A stretch of DNA of 64,000 nucleotides from Cyanobacteria bacterium SZAS LIN-3. Lineage in GTDB: Bacteria; Cyanobacteriota; Vampirovibrionia; Obscuribacterales; Obscuribacteraceae. Each line of letters starts with the position of its first letter. Position 1 is the first letter of the stretch. This document shows, one piece after another, positions 18,330 to 28,014 of this stretch. Location of the stretch: contig JAFEAV010000001.1 in NCBI GenBank assembly GCA_018266215.1, forward strand, positions 62,001 through 126,000. The letters are read 5' to 3'. The translations under genes were made by a program, and so were the position numbers. Under the pieces are notes generated by a model. The model was not told the DNA's origin. It saw only the letters and a program-made list of their open reading frames with translations, and made no database searches.

Positions 18330-19664
18330 TTTATTGCGATTCAGCTCCAGCAGACGCAAAAGCAGATAGAGAAAACCACCGACAAGCCAGGCCTGCACCG
18401 AGCAGATGCCGACATTGAAGCACTCCAGACCGGGTATGACCCCGGCGGTGCCGACACCGACACACACGCCCAGACTGGAGGCGATCAGGGCCGGCCATTT
18501 GAACTGAGGCAGACTTTCGAGCGGCAGTACCGCCGAAATATCCTCATCTTTGAGCCAGTACTTTTTGACGACAAACAATTCGGTAAACATAATCACTGTC
18601 ATCACCGGCAGTATCACACAATTCAAATTGGCGATCGAGGTAAGCGAGCCGGCGGAGCCGGCCGTGGACAACCAGAAAGCCAGGACAGCCGAGGCCGCGG
18701 CCAGGAGAAAGACCCCCGGTTTTTGCTTCACCGGAGCGATGTTTTCCAGATTATTGATCATGCCGTACATATTAGAATCATTGGCGGCACAGTAGTTGGC
18801 AAAGACCACCAGTGCGGCGAAGATGGCCACGCCGCCAAAAGAGTAGGCATTCATATAATTGGTCGCCTGCATGTAGTCGGTGATGCCCGACAGCCGTGCC
18901 ACCATCCAGCCGGTGACGGGGAAAATCACCTCACCGACCATGAGCGACACGGCAAAAGACCAGAGCAGATAGCTCTTTTTTACTTTGCTGTAGCGCCAGT
19001 AGTCGGCTTCGTTGCCCCAAACGCCAAAGCCTATGACGAAGCTGGAGACTATGGTCATAGCCGACATAAACGAAACCTGGCTGCCCATGCTCAAGGTTTC
19101 GACCGGACAGGTGGGCAGGGCTTTGCAGAAGGTCAAAACCACCCAGAGAATGAGCAGCGGTGCCGCAAAATAGCGGGCAAAATTGGCCACGCCCTGGAAG
19201 CCAAAGAAGTTATTGACGGCCATCACCATGCACAGAATTGCCGCAAAAACAGGGGCGTACCAGTTGAGATGGAATAGCCCCTTGAGCGCATCGGCGAGCA
19301 GGACTGCGTCAAGAGCATACCAGGCCAGCATCAACCAGATGGCATGGAAGGACGCCAGTCTTGTGCCCCACAGACCGAAGACCTGACGAGCGAGAAGACC
19401 ATAGGTGAGGCCGCTCTTGGCCCCCATCCAGGAGGCCGGCAGAGAGTAGAGCAAAAGAAGGGTGCTGCTCAAAACCGAGCAGATAATCACCTGCGAGAGG
19501 CTGAGTCCTTTTTTGTACCACTCGAAACCAATCAGTACAGTCGGCAGGGCCGTCACCATGGTAATCCACAAAAGGGTCATGGTTACAGGGCCGCGCCGCT
19601 CACCCAGGGGCACCGCCTCGTGGGCAAAATCTTCGCCGTACTCCGACTGGCTGGCCTGGCTCAC
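18315..19664 (-). CDS. NCS1-family permease (cytosine/purine type), 449 aa
   Basis: About twelve hydrophobic segments start with TMTLLWITMVTALPTVLIGFEW (residues 28-50). NCS1-like features are GLTYGLLARQVFG in the second segment region and FGVWGNEADYWRYSKVKKSY in the middle. CodB-type transporters import cytosine or related nucleobases with a cation; the exact substrate cannot be read here. The GTG start lies two bases after the stop of the TPR gene 19667-20326, so translation is likely coupled. Confidence 0.85.
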   Translation of the reverse strand: MSQASQSEYGEDFAHEAVPLGERRGPVTMTLLWITMVTALPTVLIGFEWYKKGLSLSQVIICSVLSSTLLLLYSLPASWMGAKSGLTYGLLARQVFGLWGTRLASFHAIWLMLAWYALDAVLLADALKGLFHLNWYAPVFAAILCMVMAVNNFFGFQGVANFARYFAAPLLILWVVLTFCKALPTCPVETLSMGSQVSFMSAMTIVSSFVIGFGVWGNEADYWRYSKVKKSYLLWSFAVSLMVGEVIFPVTGWMVARLSGITDYMQATNYMNAYSFGGVAIFAALVVFANYCAANDSNMYGMINNLENIAPVKQKPGVFLLAAASAVLAFWLSTAGSAGSLTSIANLNCVILPVMTVIMFTELFVVKKYWLKDEDISAVLPLESLPQFKWPALIASSLGVCVGVGTAGVIPGLECFNVGICSVQAWLVGGFLYLLLRLLELNRNKSVNQ

Positions 19665-19666
19665 GC

Positions 19667-20326
19667 CTATTTGACTATTTTGTCCAGAATCTTCAGGACG
19701 CGTTCGTCATTGGGATCGAGCTTGAGGGCGTTGGCCAGTACTTTGCCGGCTTCAGTCTTTTCGCCCATGGCGTCAAGCACACGGCCGAGATTGTAGTAGG
19801 CATTTTCATAGTCGTCGCGCTGCGAAATGGCGATCTTATATTCTTCAACGGCGGCGGCATTGTCGCCGGTGGCCGAGAGAGCGTTGCCCAGTACGACGTG
19901 AAAAATCGGCTGACTCTGGTCGATGGCGACGGCCTTGCGGGCCTCATCGAGGGCCGGTTGAAACTTGCTTTGATCACTCAAACAGACACTCAAATTGGAG
20001 TGGGCCGAAGCCAGTTTATCGTCCAACTTGATGGCTTCTCTCAGTTCGGCTTCCGCACCCTGAGGATCCTTATTTTGACGCAGGGCCCAGCCAAGATCGT
20101 TATGAGCGATGGCATCGTTGGGCTTCTCGGCCACAACCTTGCGGCAGGCTTCAATCGAGGGCGCACCCTGGGTATTGCTTCTCCACATACCGGCACGACC
20201 ATTTTTGTTTTCATCGGTAGTGGATTTTTTGGCCAGCGCCGGGCTGCTCAGACTAAAAATCAAAGAGGACGTCAGTACACCGGATATGGTGGCGCAGACA
20301 ATATTTCTAAGTGCACTTTTCTTCAT
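19667..20326 (-). CDS. Secreted TPR protein, 219 aa
   Basis: The start is placed at 20326 (MKKSALRNIV), giving a clean signal peptide ending SSPALAKK. A longer form would add 15 non-signal residues. Four TPRs run from about residue 60 to 210, for example AIAHNDLGWALRQNKDPQGA and ENAYYNLGRVLDAMGEKTEA. It probably acts in the periplasm as a binding scaffold. It is directly upstream of the NCS1 permease. Confidence 0.85.
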   Translation of the reverse strand: MKKSALRNIVCATISGVLTSSLIFSLSSPALAKKSTTDENKNGRAGMWRSNTQGAPSIEACRKVVAEKPNDAIAHNDLGWALRQNKDPQGAEAELREAIKLDDKLASAHSNLSVCLSDQSKFQPALDEARKAVAIDQSQPIFHVVLGNALSATGDNAAAVEEYKIAISQRDDYENAYYNLGRVLDAMGEKTEAGKVLANALKLDPNDERVLKILDKIVK

Positions 20327-20443
20327 TCTTGTTTGACCGTTAAAAAGCAGGAAAGACGTAAGGACCGGCAAAGTCTAGCAGGACCGGCCCGCTCTTGTAG
20401 TAATCACATTTAAGGATGAAGCAGGCTCCTGCCGCCAGAGGCT

Positions 20444-20632
20444 CTAGCCGGGCGGTCCGGTGAAGGTCCAGACGCACAGGGTCAGGCCCACGGCCACTCC
20501 CATAAGCGCAAAAATAAGCGTTTCGAAGACATTCTTTGCATCTTCAAAGGCCTGCCGGGTAAAGATTGCCCCGCCGCCGACAAAGACCAGGCCCACAAGG
20601 AACATCAGCACTCTCTGGATAAAATCTTCCAC
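20444..20632 (-). CDS. Small membrane protein, 62 aa
   Basis: The GTG at 20632 has AAGGAG seven bases upstream, ten bases after the stop of the preceding 129-codon gene. A longer start inside that gene has no ribosome site. Two hydrophobic helices are seen: RVLMFLVGLVFVGGGAIF and TLIFALMGVAVGLTLCVW. The function is unknown. It pairs with the gene upstream as a two-cistron unit. Confidence 0.7.
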   Translation of the reverse strand: MEDFIQRVLMFLVGLVFVGGGAIFTRQAFEDAKNVFETLIFALMGVAVGLTLCVWTFTGPPG

Positions 20633-20642
20633 CAGGCGCTCC

Positions 20643-21032
20643 TTATTTTTGAACGTCGCGGCCGGGCGGCACGCTACGCAGGGCAAGAATAGCTACAAAT
20701 GCTCCCAGAAAACCGACGCAAAGCAAGAGGAGTTGCAAAATCTTCTCGTCCTTGGCCTGCCGCACCTGTTTGAAGCGCTGCTTGAGAAAATGCCGCGGTC
20801 TGGTGGGCAGCCGATCATCATCAAGATGATTGAGCAGGTCTGCGTTGCGCAGGGGCAGAGAGTCCGAACCGGCCACGACATCGGTCTCGACCGCGGGCTT
20901 CTGGGCGGCCCCGGCTTCTTCTTCGGCCAGGACTCCCAGGGCGGACATGGACAGGATGAGACTGAGACTGATAGAGAGAAGGCGCGTACCGTCGGCCCCC
21001 CTTGCTTTTCTTGCTCTATCTCTGATTGTCAT
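20643..21032 (-). CDS. Small membrane protein with signal peptide, 129 aa
   Basis: A basic N-terminus precedes a hydrophobic segment (LLSISLSLILSMSALGVLA, about 17-35) that looks like a signal peptide. A polar middle follows, then a second hydrophobic helix (LQLLLLCVGFLGAFVAILAL, about 98-117). No ribosome site is clear at the ATG. It lies 27 bases after the radical SAM gene and before the 62-codon membrane gene. No family is recognised. Confidence 0.65.
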   Translation of the reverse strand: MTIRDRARKARGADGTRLLSISLSLILSMSALGVLAEEEAGAAQKPAVETDVVAGSDSLPLRNADLLNHLDDDRLPTRPRHFLKQRFKQVRQAKDEKILQLLLLCVGFLGAFVAILALRSVPPGRDVQK

Positions 21033-21059
21033 CGGTGGCGAAGCGCTCTGCGATTTGTC

Positions 21060-22157
21060 CTAGGGGGTCGACCAGTCTTCTATACTAACAGGCAACCGCC
21101 TTCTACCCCAATTGCCTTTTTCGGCGGCGAAAACTCCGGCCACGGCAGAGCCGCAGGCGCGGCACTTATTGCCGTCGAGATTGTAGCGGCCAAGCTCATA
21201 CCAGTTGCGTTCGATCAGTAATTTTTTGCAGGACGGACAATAGGTACTCTGATGCTTGGAATCATCCACATTGCCGGTATAGACGTAATTGAGCCCGGCT
21301 TTGAGGGCGATCTTGCGCGCCCGGAGCAGGGTCGATTTTGGCGTCGGCTGCTTATCATTCATACGAAAATCGGGATGGAAAGCAGTGAAGTGCAGGGGCA
21401 CATCGGGGCCAAGCTCCTCCAGTATCCAGTGACACATTTGCTCAAATTCAGTCGTATTGTCGTTGAGGTCGGGGATGACCAGGTTGGTTATTTCAAACCA
21501 GACATTGCTTTCATGCTTCAACCACTTCAGTGTATTCAGCACCGGTTCAAGGCTGGATAGAGTTACCCTGCGATAAAACTGCTCGGTGAAGGCCTTCAGA
21601 TCAACATTAGCGGCGTCCATCACCGAATAAAATTCCGGCCTGGCCTCATCGGTGATATAGCCGGCGGTCACGGCCACTGTTTTGATGCCCAGCTCACGGC
21701 AGGCCTTAGCCGTGTCGATGGCATATTCGGCCCAGATGACGGGATCATTATATGTAAAGGCCACCGAAGCGCATCCAAGGCCCAGGGCCGCCCGGGCAAT
21801 CGCCTCCGGGGTGGCTTTTTCGCTCAGTTGCTCAATTTCGCGCGATTTACTGATGGACCAGTTCTGGCAAAACTGACAGCCCAGATTGCAGCCGGCGGTG
21901 CCAAAGGAAAGCACGCTGGTGCCCGGTAAAAAATGGTTGAGCGGCTTTTTCTCAATTGGATCGACACAAAACCCGGTGCTGCGCCCGTAGGTCGTCAGCT
22001 TCATGCGGCCGTCCAGGTTCTGGCGCACGAAGCAAAAGCCACGGTCGCCGGCCTTGAGCACGCAGGCCCGGGGGCAGAGGTCGCAGGCAATCGCCTCTTC
22101 GCCCTCTACGGCATGCCAGTAACGGCCATCCACTATAAATTGTTCATCGCCGTCCAT
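21060..22157 (-). CDS. amrS: AmmeMemoRadiSam-type radical SAM enzyme (AmrS-like), 365 aa
   Basis: The ATG at 22157 (MDGDEQFIVD) follows AGGA by eight bases; an upstream extension lacks a site. The SAM cluster motif is C90-x3-C94-x2-C97 (CNLGCQFC), and the N-terminal Cys group CDLCPRAC is typical of this family. The C-terminus has two CxxC pairs (CPSCKK and CRACGS) that may bind zinc. AmrS proteins are usually encoded with AMMECR1 and MEMO partners of unknown chemistry. Those are absent here, and the downstream neighbours are two small membrane proteins. Confidence 0.88.
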   Translation of the reverse strand: MDGDEQFIVDGRYWHAVEGEEAIACDLCPRACVLKAGDRGFCFVRQNLDGRMKLTTYGRSTGFCVDPIEKKPLNHFLPGTSVLSFGTAGCNLGCQFCQNWSISKSREIEQLSEKATPEAIARAALGLGCASVAFTYNDPVIWAEYAIDTAKACRELGIKTVAVTAGYITDEARPEFYSVMDAANVDLKAFTEQFYRRVTLSSLEPVLNTLKWLKHESNVWFEITNLVIPDLNDNTTEFEQMCHWILEELGPDVPLHFTAFHPDFRMNDKQPTPKSTLLRARKIALKAGLNYVYTGNVDDSKHQSTYCPSCKKLLIERNWYELGRYNLDGNKCRACGSAVAGVFAAEKGNWGRRRLPVSIEDWSTP

Positions 22158-22321
22158 ACAATTTTCCTGTAATCCCCAACCTGGCCTAATTTCAGTATAA
22201 CCGTCCGGCGAAAAACAGACTTTTATTAAATCTCGTCCAGAAACGTCGGACTTTCCACTTTCGCGCATATACACAAAGGTCAGGTTGCAGTTACCAGTTT
22301 TCGTTTGGAGTCCAGTAGTCA

Positions 22322-24562
22322 GTGACTGAAGTGCCACATCCGACCGATGCCACCAAAGACGCTTCGCCCCCGCAGCATGCTGCGAACGAGGCCGCCCTCA
22401 AGATGGCAGCCGACTCCACCAAAGCGGCGGCGGCCAAGCCGACTGATCTCGTGCACAAGGCACAGGAGCTCACCGGTGAAATCGGAGCGGCCATCAGCAG
22501 CGGAATGACCAATGCCGCACACTTCCTGGGCGGCGCCCTGGACTATCTGCCCAACCTGCATTTGACCGATTCGGCCGCAGCCAAGCCGGCCGCCCCCGCT
22601 GCGCCTGCGGCTAAGCCCGAAACGGCAAAACCAGCCGCCGCCGCTCACAGCGATAATGCAGCTAAACCAGAATCTCATGTGACCCAGATTGCCAGCACCG
22701 TGGCGCTCACGGCAGCCCTCGGTCCAGCCGGAATGATGGCCGGAGCGGTCGCTTCGTCCACTTCATCCTTCGATATGACCAAGGCCTTTGCCAAAGTCGA
22801 CACAACCAACAAGCAAGAAAAGTACAGCCTGGGCGACTATCTCAAATCCACCGGTTGCTCAAGCGGCGATAGCTGCAAGGTCAGCGACGGCCCGGCCTCC
22901 TCCTCACTCGACCTGGGCGGCGGACTTCTCAACGTCACCAGCACCGCCACCAGAATCGATACCGGCAAATCACAGACCAGCGAAATTTCAGCTCTGACCG
23001 AAGAGCAATGGCGCGATGTCACCCACACAATCAAAGGTGAACAGTGGCTGCCAACCTTCAAGCCGGATGGCGACGACCGCCGTTCGACAAAAGTTGCCGA
23101 TGGCTTCGTACACCGCGACAGAAACGGCAGGATCGACTTTGAACGCCACGGCGACATCGAAACCAGACACAATCCCAGCGGCACCACCACCGAATACAAT
23201 GTCAGAACACACGAAAAAGTCCTGAAGGATAAGAACGGAAAAGTCGTCTTCACCTTTGGCGATGATGGTTTCAAAGGCACAACCGCCGACGGCACGCAGG
23301 TGGAATTTGCGCCCCTCGGTCGCGGTGTAAAAATCACAAAAGATGGACGCACCACCGTCACGACATTTGAGCATGGCGTACCCAAAACAACGGTCGGCAA
23401 TACCGACATCACCACCAGCGATGAGAGCCTCCTGGCCTCAATCGGCGTGGCACCAATCAAAATAGACGGCATGCTTGACGGTCACAGCCAGATCAAGGTT
23501 TACGCCGACTCAAAAGTCATAACCAGCCCCGACGGCTCAACCATGTTTGTCGGCAATGACGGCACCTCGGCCATGAGTCTTGATGCCCACAGCCAGGTCG
23601 TGCGCTACCCGGGTAAAGACGGCGCCCCCGACCGCATGGTCATCATGTACAACGACGGACGCAAACCAGTGGAATTGAGTCAGGCCGCCATCGCCAAACT
23701 CTACAAAGAACTGGGCGGCCAGGCCGTGGTGCTCAAGGCCGTAATGGACCGCCTGCGCGCCTTTGGTCAGACCGGTGTCCTCGATGACGGCAAGGGCAAC
23801 AAATTACAGACCGCTGCAGACGGCACCATCACAGCCAGCACAGCCGATGCCGCCGCCGACACACGCGCCCAGACCCTGACTGTAACCGACAAAAAAGACG
23901 GCACTCAGCAAGTTATTGACGTCGCCAATCAGACTGTCCAGCTCGTTGGCCGCGACGGTACTTCCCAGGGTGTGATTGATTTCAAAGGCAACCAACCATC
24001 CTTCAAAACCGATACCTACGAGTACCGCGACGGTCACGTAAGAACCGCTGACGGTGATGATTACAGCAATCAGGGTATCCACTTTGCCGATGGCACCACA
24101 TTTGAAGCCAATGGTGTAATCCGCGATCAAGTGGGACACACCTACAATGCCGAAGGCGAGCCCGCTGTGCCGGGTGAAAAGTCTTCCTCATCCAGATCCT
24201 CCGGTGACTCCTCCAGTTCCGGTGAAGCTATCAAGGCCAAAGCTCAAGTTTCGCAGGCGGAAGGCATGGCATCTTCCATCCGCGCCCGGGCCGCCAGCGG
24301 TCACATCAGCGCCTCCGACGTTGCCGCTCTCTATGGTGAAATGAGTGCTCTTTCGGCCATGGTAGCCGGACTGGCCCAGCACGGAGATCTCGGTCTGGTA
24401 GCCGAAGCGATGAAGGCCAAGGATGAAATCGCCGACTCCCTGAGCGCGGCCAACGCCACCCTGGGCGAAAAACATGAACGCAGAGCGCTGCTCGACAATA
24501 TGGCCAGTGCTGCCAATACGGTAAAACCACTGACGGCGCAGCCGGTATCGATGGCCAGCTGA
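22322..24562 (+). CDS. Large protein of unknown function with Asp-Gly-rich repeats, 746 aa
   Basis: It starts with GTG at 22322; the nearest GGAG is twelve bases away, so the start is tentative. Residues 1-150 are Ala-rich and helical with an AAP/AAKPA linker. From about 240 to 620 the sequence is a series of short strand-turn units with repeated D-G or N-G turns (DRNGRIDFERHGD, DKNGKVVFTFGDDG, HFADGTTFEANGV), reminiscent of YD/RHS-type or beta-solenoid surfaces but without their exact motif. A Ser-rich linker (625-645) leads to a helical tail. No signal peptide is obvious. Confidence 0.7.
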   Translation: MTEVPHPTDATKDASPPQHAANEAALKMAADSTKAAAAKPTDLVHKAQELTGEIGAAISSGMTNAAHFLGGALDYLPNLHLTDSAAAKPAAPAAPAAKPETAKPAAAAHSDNAAKPESHVTQIASTVALTAALGPAGMMAGAVASSTSSFDMTKAFAKVDTTNKQEKYSLGDYLKSTGCSSGDSCKVSDGPASSSLDLGGGLLNVTSTATRIDTGKSQTSEISALTEEQWRDVTHTIKGEQWLPTFKPDGDDRRSTKVADGFVHRDRNGRIDFERHGDIETRHNPSGTTTEYNVRTHEKVLKDKNGKVVFTFGDDGFKGTTADGTQVEFAPLGRGVKITKDGRTTVTTFEHGVPKTTVGNTDITTSDESLLASIGVAPIKIDGMLDGHSQIKVYADSKVITSPDGSTMFVGNDGTSAMSLDAHSQVVRYPGKDGAPDRMVIMYNDGRKPVELSQAAIAKLYKELGGQAVVLKAVMDRLRAFGQTGVLDDGKGNKLQTAADGTITASTADAAADTRAQTLTVTDKKDGTQQVIDVANQTVQLVGRDGTSQGVIDFKGNQPSFKTDTYEYRDGHVRTADGDDYSNQGIHFADGTTFEANGVIRDQVGHTYNAEGEPAVPGEKSSSSRSSGDSSSSGEAIKAKAQVSQAEGMASSIRARAASGHISASDVAALYGEMSALSAMVAGLAQHGDLGLVAEAMKAKDEIADSLSAANATLGEKHERRALLDNMASAANTVKPLTAQPVSMAS

Positions 24563-24563
24563 A

Positions 24564-25127
24564 TCAGTCGGTGAAACCGAATTTTTTCAGCACCAGGGGC
24601 CATTCGCCTCGGGCGCGGATAACCAGCTCCGCCACCTCGCGCACCGCGCCTTCACCACCATTCGCTTTAGTCACGTAATGAGCGCGCTCAATCAGCTCCG
24701 GTCTGGCGTTGCCGACGGCAACGGCAAAACCGCAGCGCTTCAAAATCACATAATCGGGGAAATCATCACCGATGAAAGCAACACTTTCATCCTCAAGATT
24801 TTCCTTCTTCAAAATTTCTTCGTAGATGCCTTCCTTCTCCAGATGCCCCTGGTAGACATAGGTCATCTTGAGAATGCGAGCGCGTTCTGTTACAGCCTGG
24901 GAATCACGGCCGCTGATGACACCGGTCTTGATGCCGACTAAATTGAGACAGTGGATACCGGCTCCATCCTGACTGTTAAAGCTCTTAAACTCGGTTGGCT
25001 TGCCGTCCGGCCCGGGAAAGTAATAAAGATTGCCGTTGGTCAGAACACCGTCGACATCCATCAAAATGAGCTTCACTTTGGCCGCTCTTGCCATCACCGA
25101 GTCTTTTACAGTCAACGTGCTTTCCAT
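24564..25127 (-). CDS. kdsC: 3-deoxy-D-manno-octulosonate 8-phosphate phosphatase (KdsC-type HAD)
   Basis: The ATG at 25127 has GGAG seven bases upstream. The HAD motif I is DVDGVLTNG (Asp24 and Asp26), motif II is in VISGRDS, and motif IV is FIGDDFPDY. The 187-residue length and lack of a large cap fit KdsC, which makes free KDO for lipopolysaccharide. The extra N-terminal 15 residues are unremarkable. Its presence supports an outer membrane with KDO. Its stop is two bases from that of the convergent upstream-strand gene. Confidence 0.9.
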   Translation of the reverse strand: MESTLTVKDSVMARAAKVKLILMDVDGVLTNGNLYYFPGPDGKPTEFKSFNSQDGAGIHCLNLVGIKTGVISGRDSQAVTERARILKMTYVYQGHLEKEGIYEEILKKENLEDESVAFIGDDFPDYVILKRCGFAVAVGNARPELIERAHYVTKANGGEGAVREVAELVIRARGEWPLVLKKFGFTD

Positions 25128-25280
25128 CGCTCATCTCCAAAACTTCACCTAATGATATCGAAAAAAGGCAAAATATCAGGCGGGGCAAGCGAACTTGTAA
25201 TGCTTGTAATGCTTAAATAACGGTGGGCGCCGCGCCATTGTAAAGAGGCAGAAGCAGAGTTTCCAGAGCATAATTTAAAG

Positions 25281-27203
25281 ATGAGCAAGTTTTTCCAGGG
25301 CCAGATCACACTGTTTCGCACACTCGATGTAGAGTCTGTGAGAGCCGACGGCAACGATGGCGCCATCAAGACTTTTGTATTTGCCGCAGCCCCCGAAATC
25401 CTGCAATGCGACGTCGCCATTGCCGGTGGTGGCATGGGCGGAATCGCCGCCGCAATTTCCTGCGGCACGTCGATGGTCTTAACCGAAGAAAATTCCTGGC
25501 TGGGCGGGCAGCTATCCAGTCAGGGCGTGGCCGCCCTGGACGAGAATAAATATGTAGAAACCACCGGGGCCTGCGCCAATTATCTGGAGCTGCGCAAAAA
25601 CATCCGCGACGCCTACCGCCGCCGGGGCAGTCTGACCGAGCTGGCCAGCGCCGATCCGCTTCTGCATCCGGGCACAAGCTGGGTAACCCGGCTGGCCTTC
25701 GAACCGCAAGTGGCCGTTGCCGTCATCGACAGGATGCTGGCGCCTCTCATCGACAGCGGCCGTCTGCGGCTTTTGAAACGAACGAAAATTGTGGCCGTGC
25801 ATCTGGTCAGTGAAACCGACTCACGCATAGATGCACTGCTGGCGGTCAATCTCGACAGCGGTAAATTTGTCGAGATTGAGTGCGCCGTCGCCATCGACGC
25901 CACCGAGCTGGGCGACTTGATGCCCATGGCCAGAATCCCCTATCAAACAGGTTCCGACTCCCGCTGGCTGACCGCTGAGGCCCACGCGCCCGAGACCGGC
26001 AATGCGGATAACGTGCAGGATTTCACCTATCCTTTTGTCGTCACCTTCCACCCCGGTGAAAATCACACGATTGAAAAACCAGCCGACTACGACGCCTTCA
26101 ATCAAGAGGGCAAATTTTCCTTCGACGGCTACAAAATGTTCGTCGAAACCGATGACGAGAAGGACGGCAAAAAGCGCCATTTACTGCCCTTCTGGACCTA
26201 CCGCCGTCTGATCGACAAAGCGCTCTTCAAAGAGGGCACCTATCAATCGGACGTCTCAATGATCAACTGGGACAGCAACGACCTGCGCGGCAAAAATATA
26301 ATCGACAAAGATGCCGATACCCAGCTGCAGTATCTGGCTCTGGCCAAGCGGTTGAGCCTGGGCTTTCTCTACTGGCTGCAGACCGAAGCGCCAAGAGACG
26401 ATGGGGGCATGGGCTATCCCGAACTCAAGCTCGTGACCAATGTCCTGGGGACCAGCGACGGCCTCTCGCAATATCCGTACATCCGCGAAGCCAGGCGCCT
26501 GGCGGCCACAACCGTGGTTGTCGAGGAAGACATCGTGGAGGGCAGCAATGAAGGAGCGCGCGCAAGACTTTTTGAGGACAGCTGCGGCATCGGCCTGTAC
26601 CCCGTCGACATCCACGGCTACCAGGAAGTACCCGGCGCCGCCCAGCAAACAAAACCATTTCAGGTGCCTACCGGGGCGCTTCTGACCGAATACTGCCCCA
26701 ACTATATCGCCGCCTGTAAAAACATAGGCGTGACACATATTACAAACGGCGCCTACAGACTGCATCCGATTGAGTGGGCAGTGGGCACCGCCGCCGGTGC
26801 CATAGCCCGACTTGCCCTGCAAGCGCAAAAAAGCCCTTTGCATTTTGTCCAGCCCTTCGATCAATTGCTGGCTCTGCAAATTGACCTGGCACTGCAGGGA
26901 GCGCCGCTATTCTGGTTTGACGACCTGCCGCCGGAGCACGACTGCTTCGCCGCCGCCCAGGTGCTGGCGGCTACCGGTCTGCTGCAGGTGGAAGGCGACA
27001 GTCTCTCTTTCCACCCTGAAAAATCAATAACCGAAAGTGATGTTACCGACCTGATTGAAAGGGCCAATCAGCGATTTGGCCATCTGGCCGACTGGGAAGC
27101 CGAGGTTAGAGCCATGACAAAGCAGGAGCCGGAGCAAAGCCGCTCGCAATTTGCCAGAGCCCTCTTCAAGTTACTGCAAAAGACCGGGACAGGGTATATT
27201 TAA
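25281..27203 (+). CDS. FAD-dependent oxidoreductase, 640 aa
   Basis: A Rossmann dinucleotide motif (VAIAGGGMGGIAAA) sits near residues 45-60, with an unusual 40-residue leader before it. ENSWLGGQLSSQGVAALDE follows, as in the FAD-oxidored family with a GGQ signature. The C-terminal NGAYRLHPIEWAVGTAAGAIARLAL is the second FAD-contact region typical of that family. The substrate is unknown. It is the first gene of an operon with a Cys-rich membrane protein (23-base gap) and a Rieske oxygenase, so an oxidative pathway is likely. Confidence 0.85.
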   Translation: MSKFFQGQITLFRTLDVESVRADGNDGAIKTFVFAAAPEILQCDVAIAGGGMGGIAAAISCGTSMVLTEENSWLGGQLSSQGVAALDENKYVETTGACANYLELRKNIRDAYRRRGSLTELASADPLLHPGTSWVTRLAFEPQVAVAVIDRMLAPLIDSGRLRLLKRTKIVAVHLVSETDSRIDALLAVNLDSGKFVEIECAVAIDATELGDLMPMARIPYQTGSDSRWLTAEAHAPETGNADNVQDFTYPFVVTFHPGENHTIEKPADYDAFNQEGKFSFDGYKMFVETDDEKDGKKRHLLPFWTYRRLIDKALFKEGTYQSDVSMINWDSNDLRGKNIIDKDADTQLQYLALAKRLSLGFLYWLQTEAPRDDGGMGYPELKLVTNVLGTSDGLSQYPYIREARRLAATTVVVEEDIVEGSNEGARARLFEDSCGIGLYPVDIHGYQEVPGAAQQTKPFQVPTGALLTEYCPNYIAACKNIGVTHITNGAYRLHPIEWAVGTAAGAIARLALQAQKSPLHFVQPFDQLLALQIDLALQGAPLFWFDDLPPEHDCFAAAQVLAATGLLQVEGDSLSFHPEKSITESDVTDLIERANQRFGHLADWEAEVRAMTKQEPEQSRSQFARALFKLLQKTGTGYI

Positions 27204-27226
27204 GCCACCAAGGGAGAATTCGGGCC

Positions 27227-27994
27227 ATGGCCGAACAGAACAACAGATACACCCTGGACAATGTAATGATTGCAGCTCCCTGCGAGGTCGCCTGGGAGAA
27301 TATGGTCGGCGACGATCGGATGCGACATTGCCTTTCATGCAAGCTCAATGTTTACAACGTCAAAGAATTGAGTGCCGCTCAGGCTGAAGAGTTGATCAAC
27401 AGCGATGCGGCCAGAAGCGGCCGCATCTGTATGCGCCTTTATCGTCGCAGCGACGGCACAATTATGACAAAGGACTGCCCGCAGGGCCTGGCTCGCATCA
27501 GATCAGCCACGACCCGGGTCTGGCGTTATGCGGCCGCGGCGATGCTGGCGGCTCTGACGGGCCTTTCCGCCCTGGCCCAGGACAGGCCAAAAGAAGCGAC
27601 ACCGGGCAAGGACAAAGAGTGCAAAGAGCAGCCCAACGGCATCATGGGTCGAGTCAAATTTGTCCCCACCGAAAAGCCGGCTCCAAACGGAACGGCAAGC
27701 CCAACCACCACTGATAATGCCGGTTCGACAAAAACCAACCAGGGCGAGCACCCTCCGCATCCGGATCTGTATAAGGAAGCCTCAAAAGTAGAGGCGGGCA
27801 AAGCGCACTTCACGGCTTTCAATCTCTACAGTCAGGGGCAGCGCCTGGAGCATGCAAAAGAGTACGCGCGCGCAGCCGAGACCTATCACCAGGCGCTTGT
27901 GGTGATGGCCAAGCACAAACACGATCCCAAATTTCATCTGAAGATAGAGACGGCCCTCAGCCGTTGCAAGGCAAAAGCCGGTATCAAACAGTAG
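27227..27994 (+). CDS. Cys-rich N-terminal domain, membrane helix and TPR-like tail, 255 aa
   Basis: Residues 15-90 form a recognisable but unnamed module: APCEVAWENMVGDDRMRHC followed by LSCKLNVYNV, RSGRICMRLYRRSDG and TKDCPQG. The Cys spacing suggests a metal or Fe-S site. A single hydrophobic helix (AAAAMLAALTGLSALA, about 102-118) follows, then a Pro/Thr-rich linker and one or two TPR-like helices (EHAKEYARAAETYHQAL). The Cys-rich module is therefore cytoplasmic and the tail periplasmic. It is the middle gene of the redox operon; whether it handles electrons is inference. Confidence 0.75.
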   Translation: MAEQNNRYTLDNVMIAAPCEVAWENMVGDDRMRHCLSCKLNVYNVKELSAAQAEELINSDAARSGRICMRLYRRSDGTIMTKDCPQGLARIRSATTRVWRYAAAAMLAALTGLSALAQDRPKEATPGKDKECKEQPNGIMGRVKFVPTEKPAPNGTASPTTTDNAGSTKTNQGEHPPHPDLYKEASKVEAGKAHFTAFNLYSQGQRLEHAKEYARAAETYHQALVVMAKHKHDPKFHLKIETALSRCKAKAGIKQ

Positions 27995-28014
27995 AACCAA
28001 GATCAGGACCGACT

